Of a stretch of 64,000 nucleotides of DNA, positions 62,730-64,000 are shown one piece after another. Position 1 is the stretch's first letter. The number at the start of each line of letters is the position of its first letter. The DNA is from Neglectibacter timonensis (GTDB taxonomy: Bacteria > Bacillota > Clostridia > Oscillospirales > Acutalibacteraceae), in NCBI RefSeq assembly GCF_900048895.1, contig NZ_LT160639.1, positions 253,001 to 317,000 on the forward strand, in the 5' to 3' direction. Below the pieces are notes generated by a model that was given only the letters and a program-made list of their open reading frames with translations, had not been told where the DNA came from and searched no databases. Both the position numbers and the translations under genes were made by a program.

Positions 62730-64000
62730 TCACTTGATCTCCTTAGAATCGATCTCCGACACAGCCTTTTCCACAAAGGCTGCCAGAGTCATGGAACCCA
62801 GATCTCCTTCTGAGCGGTGCCGGACAGAAATGGTGTTGTTCTCAATATCCTTATCGCCTGCAACAATCATATAAGGCACCTTTTCCAACTGGGCCTCACG
62901 AATCTTATATCCTATCTTTTCACTGCGGTCATCAATTTCCACACGCATACCCTTGTCTTCCAATGCTTTCTTGACCTCATAGAGGTAATCCAGATGCCGG
63001 TCTGCAATGGGCAGCAGCTTCACCTGTACGGGCGCCAGCCAAAGCGGGAACGCACCGGCATATTTTTCAATCAACAGGGCAAGCGTGCGCTCATAGCAGC
63101 CGATAGACGTACGGTGAATAATATAGGGATTTTTCTGGCTGCCGTCCTTATCGGTATACTCCATACCGAATTTTTCCGCCAACATCTGATCAATTTGGAT
63201 GGTGATGAGCGTATCTTCCTTACCGAACACGTTCTTGATCTGAATATCCAGCTTGGGGCCATAGAAGGCGGCCTCGTCGATGCCGATGGAATAAGGAATT
63301 TCCAGATGATCCAGAATCTTTTTCATCACACCCTGTGCCTCGTCCCACTGCTCCGTGGTGCCGATATACTTTTCCCGGTTGTTGGGATCCCACTGGGAGA
63401 AGCGGTAGGAAACATCCTCATACAAGCCCAGCGTTTTCAGCATAAACGTTGTAAGCTCCAGACAGCTTTTGAATTCATCCTCCAGCTGATCCGGGCGGCA
63501 CATCAGATGGCCTTCGGAAATGGTGAATTGACGCACGCGAATCAGCCCGTGCATTTCGCCGCTGGCCTCGTTTCGGAACAGGGTGGAGGTTTCGTCATAA
63601 CGCAGGGGCAGGTCGCGGTAGGAACGCTTTTTGTTGAGATACGCCTGATACTGGAAGGGGCAGGTCATGGGACGCAGCGCAAATACTTCCTTATCCTTTT
63701 CTGGATCTCCCAGCACAAACATTCCATCCAGATAGTGATCCCAATGGCCGGAAAGCTTATAGAGGTCGCTCTTTGCCATAAAAGGAGTCTTGGTCAGCAG
63801 CCATCCCCGCTTCTGCTCCTCGTCTTCTACAAACCGCTGCAGCAGCTGTACGATTCGTGCGCCCTTAGGGAGCAGGATGGGCAGACCTTGGCCCACCAGA
63901 TCACAAGTGGTAAACAGTTCCAGTTCGCGCCCCAATTTGTTATGGTCCCTCTTCTTGGCTTCCTCCATCTTCTGCAGATGTTCCTCCAGCAGAGACTGTT
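62730..64000 (-). CDS. thrS: Threonyl-tRNA synthetase, C-terminal part
   Basis: The catalytic and anticodon-binding domains of ThrRS; the N-terminal TGS and editing domains run off the right edge. The frame is open to the window end, upstream of the in-frame ATG at 63968, and the residues there (SLLEEHLQKMEEAKKRDH) match the family. Zinc ligands are in MTCPFQ, EMHGLIRVRQF and IHRTSIGCYER; the C-terminal anticodon domain is about the last 110 residues. A terminator follows. Confidence 0.95.
   Translation of the reverse strand, partial: QSLLEEHLQKMEEAKKRDHNKLGRELELFTTCDLVGQGLPILLPKGARIVQLLQRFVEDEEQKRGWLLTKTPFMAKSDLYKLSGHWDHYLDGMFVLGDPEKDKEVFALRPMTCPFQYQAYLNKKRSYRDLPLRYDETSTLFRNEASGEMHGLIRVRQFTISEGHLMCRPDQLEDEFKSCLELTTFMLKTLGLYEDVSYRFSQWDPNNREKYIGTTEQWDEAQGVMKKILDHLEIPYSIGIDEAAFYGPKLDIQIKNVFGKEDTLITIQIDQMLAEKFGMEYTDKDGSQKNPYIIHRTSIGCYERTLALLIEKYAGAFPLWLAPVQVKLLPIADRHLDYLYEVKKALEDKGMRVEIDDRSEKIGYKIREAQLEKVPYMIVAGDKDIENNTISVRHRSEGDLGSMTLAAFVEKAVSEIDSKEIK

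Noticed and set aside
1-64000. CRISPR arrays, tRNA or rRNA genes, prophage or transposase genes
   Set aside because: None was found on reading; repeats are limited to hairpins and the two paralogous binding-protein genes.

Overview
The window looks like a chromosomal contig of a spore-lineage, anaerobic Firmicute of the class Clostridia, probably near the Oscillospiraceae/Ruminococcaceae. Support comes from spoIIR, the addB-addA order, an infC-rpmI-rplT operon with a Firmicutes-type attenuated leader, sigma-A type promoters (TTGACA-17-TATAAT), AGGAGG ribosome sites with many GTG/TTG starts, a flavin reductase-rubredoxin fusion, and a membrane pyrophosphatase of the potassium-dependent type. 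Coding sequence is mostly GC-rich in third positions; about 33.9-37.6 kb is visibly more AT-rich. No tRNA, rRNA, CRISPR array or transposase was seen.

Region 1 (1-27.1 kb, all on the minus strand) is housekeeping. Read in its direction of transcription it holds addB-addA, a GH2 beta-mannosidase with a Nudix hydrolase, infC-rpmI-rplT behind a leader with an attenuator, an rRNA methyltransferase, dprA, topA, trmFO, plsX, rnc, an Elp3-type radical SAM gene, smc, ftsY, rdgB, a GNAT acetyltransferase, yhbY, nadD and the start of yqeK. Two genes start with ATT: infC, where this is known, and the radical SAM gene, where it is unexpected.

Region 2 (27.3-33.9 kb) has spoIIR on the minus strand, then on the plus strand a putative heavy-metal permease, an OmpR/HK two-component pair and an ABC-2 type exporter (one ATPase, two permeases). 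It ends at a very long perfect hairpin.

Region 3 (33.9-46.8 kb) is the accessory part. A LysR regulator is divergent from a run of four genes: a catalytically dead esterase homologue, its intact paralogue, an ACMSD-type amidohydrolase and a solute-binding lipoprotein. After hppA come a YesN/YesM-type two-component system and a second, closely similar solute-binding lipoprotein. No permease or transport ATPase lies with either binding protein. The simplest reading is a cell that imports an ester-containing nutrient, hydrolyses it inside and processes the released acid, with import permeases encoded elsewhere.

Region 4 (46.8-64 kb) is mixed: ispE, a DUF362-ferredoxin protein with a class I aminotransferase and an Lrp/AsnC regulator, a PHP phosphatase, a metallophosphoesterase, an unrecognised lipoprotein, an ACT protein with UPF0210, an MFS transporter behind a leader-peptide/terminator attenuator, a MazG-like protein, a membrane-anchored HIT protein, a type-B carboxylesterase, the flavin reductase-rubredoxin, a LURF-one-like protein and the 3' part of thrS.

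The observations most worth following are the ATT start of the radical SAM gene, the uORF-terminator leader of the MFS gene, the pseudoenzyme/esterase pair with its LysR operator, the membrane-HIT fusion, and the acidic C-terminal tail of FtsY.
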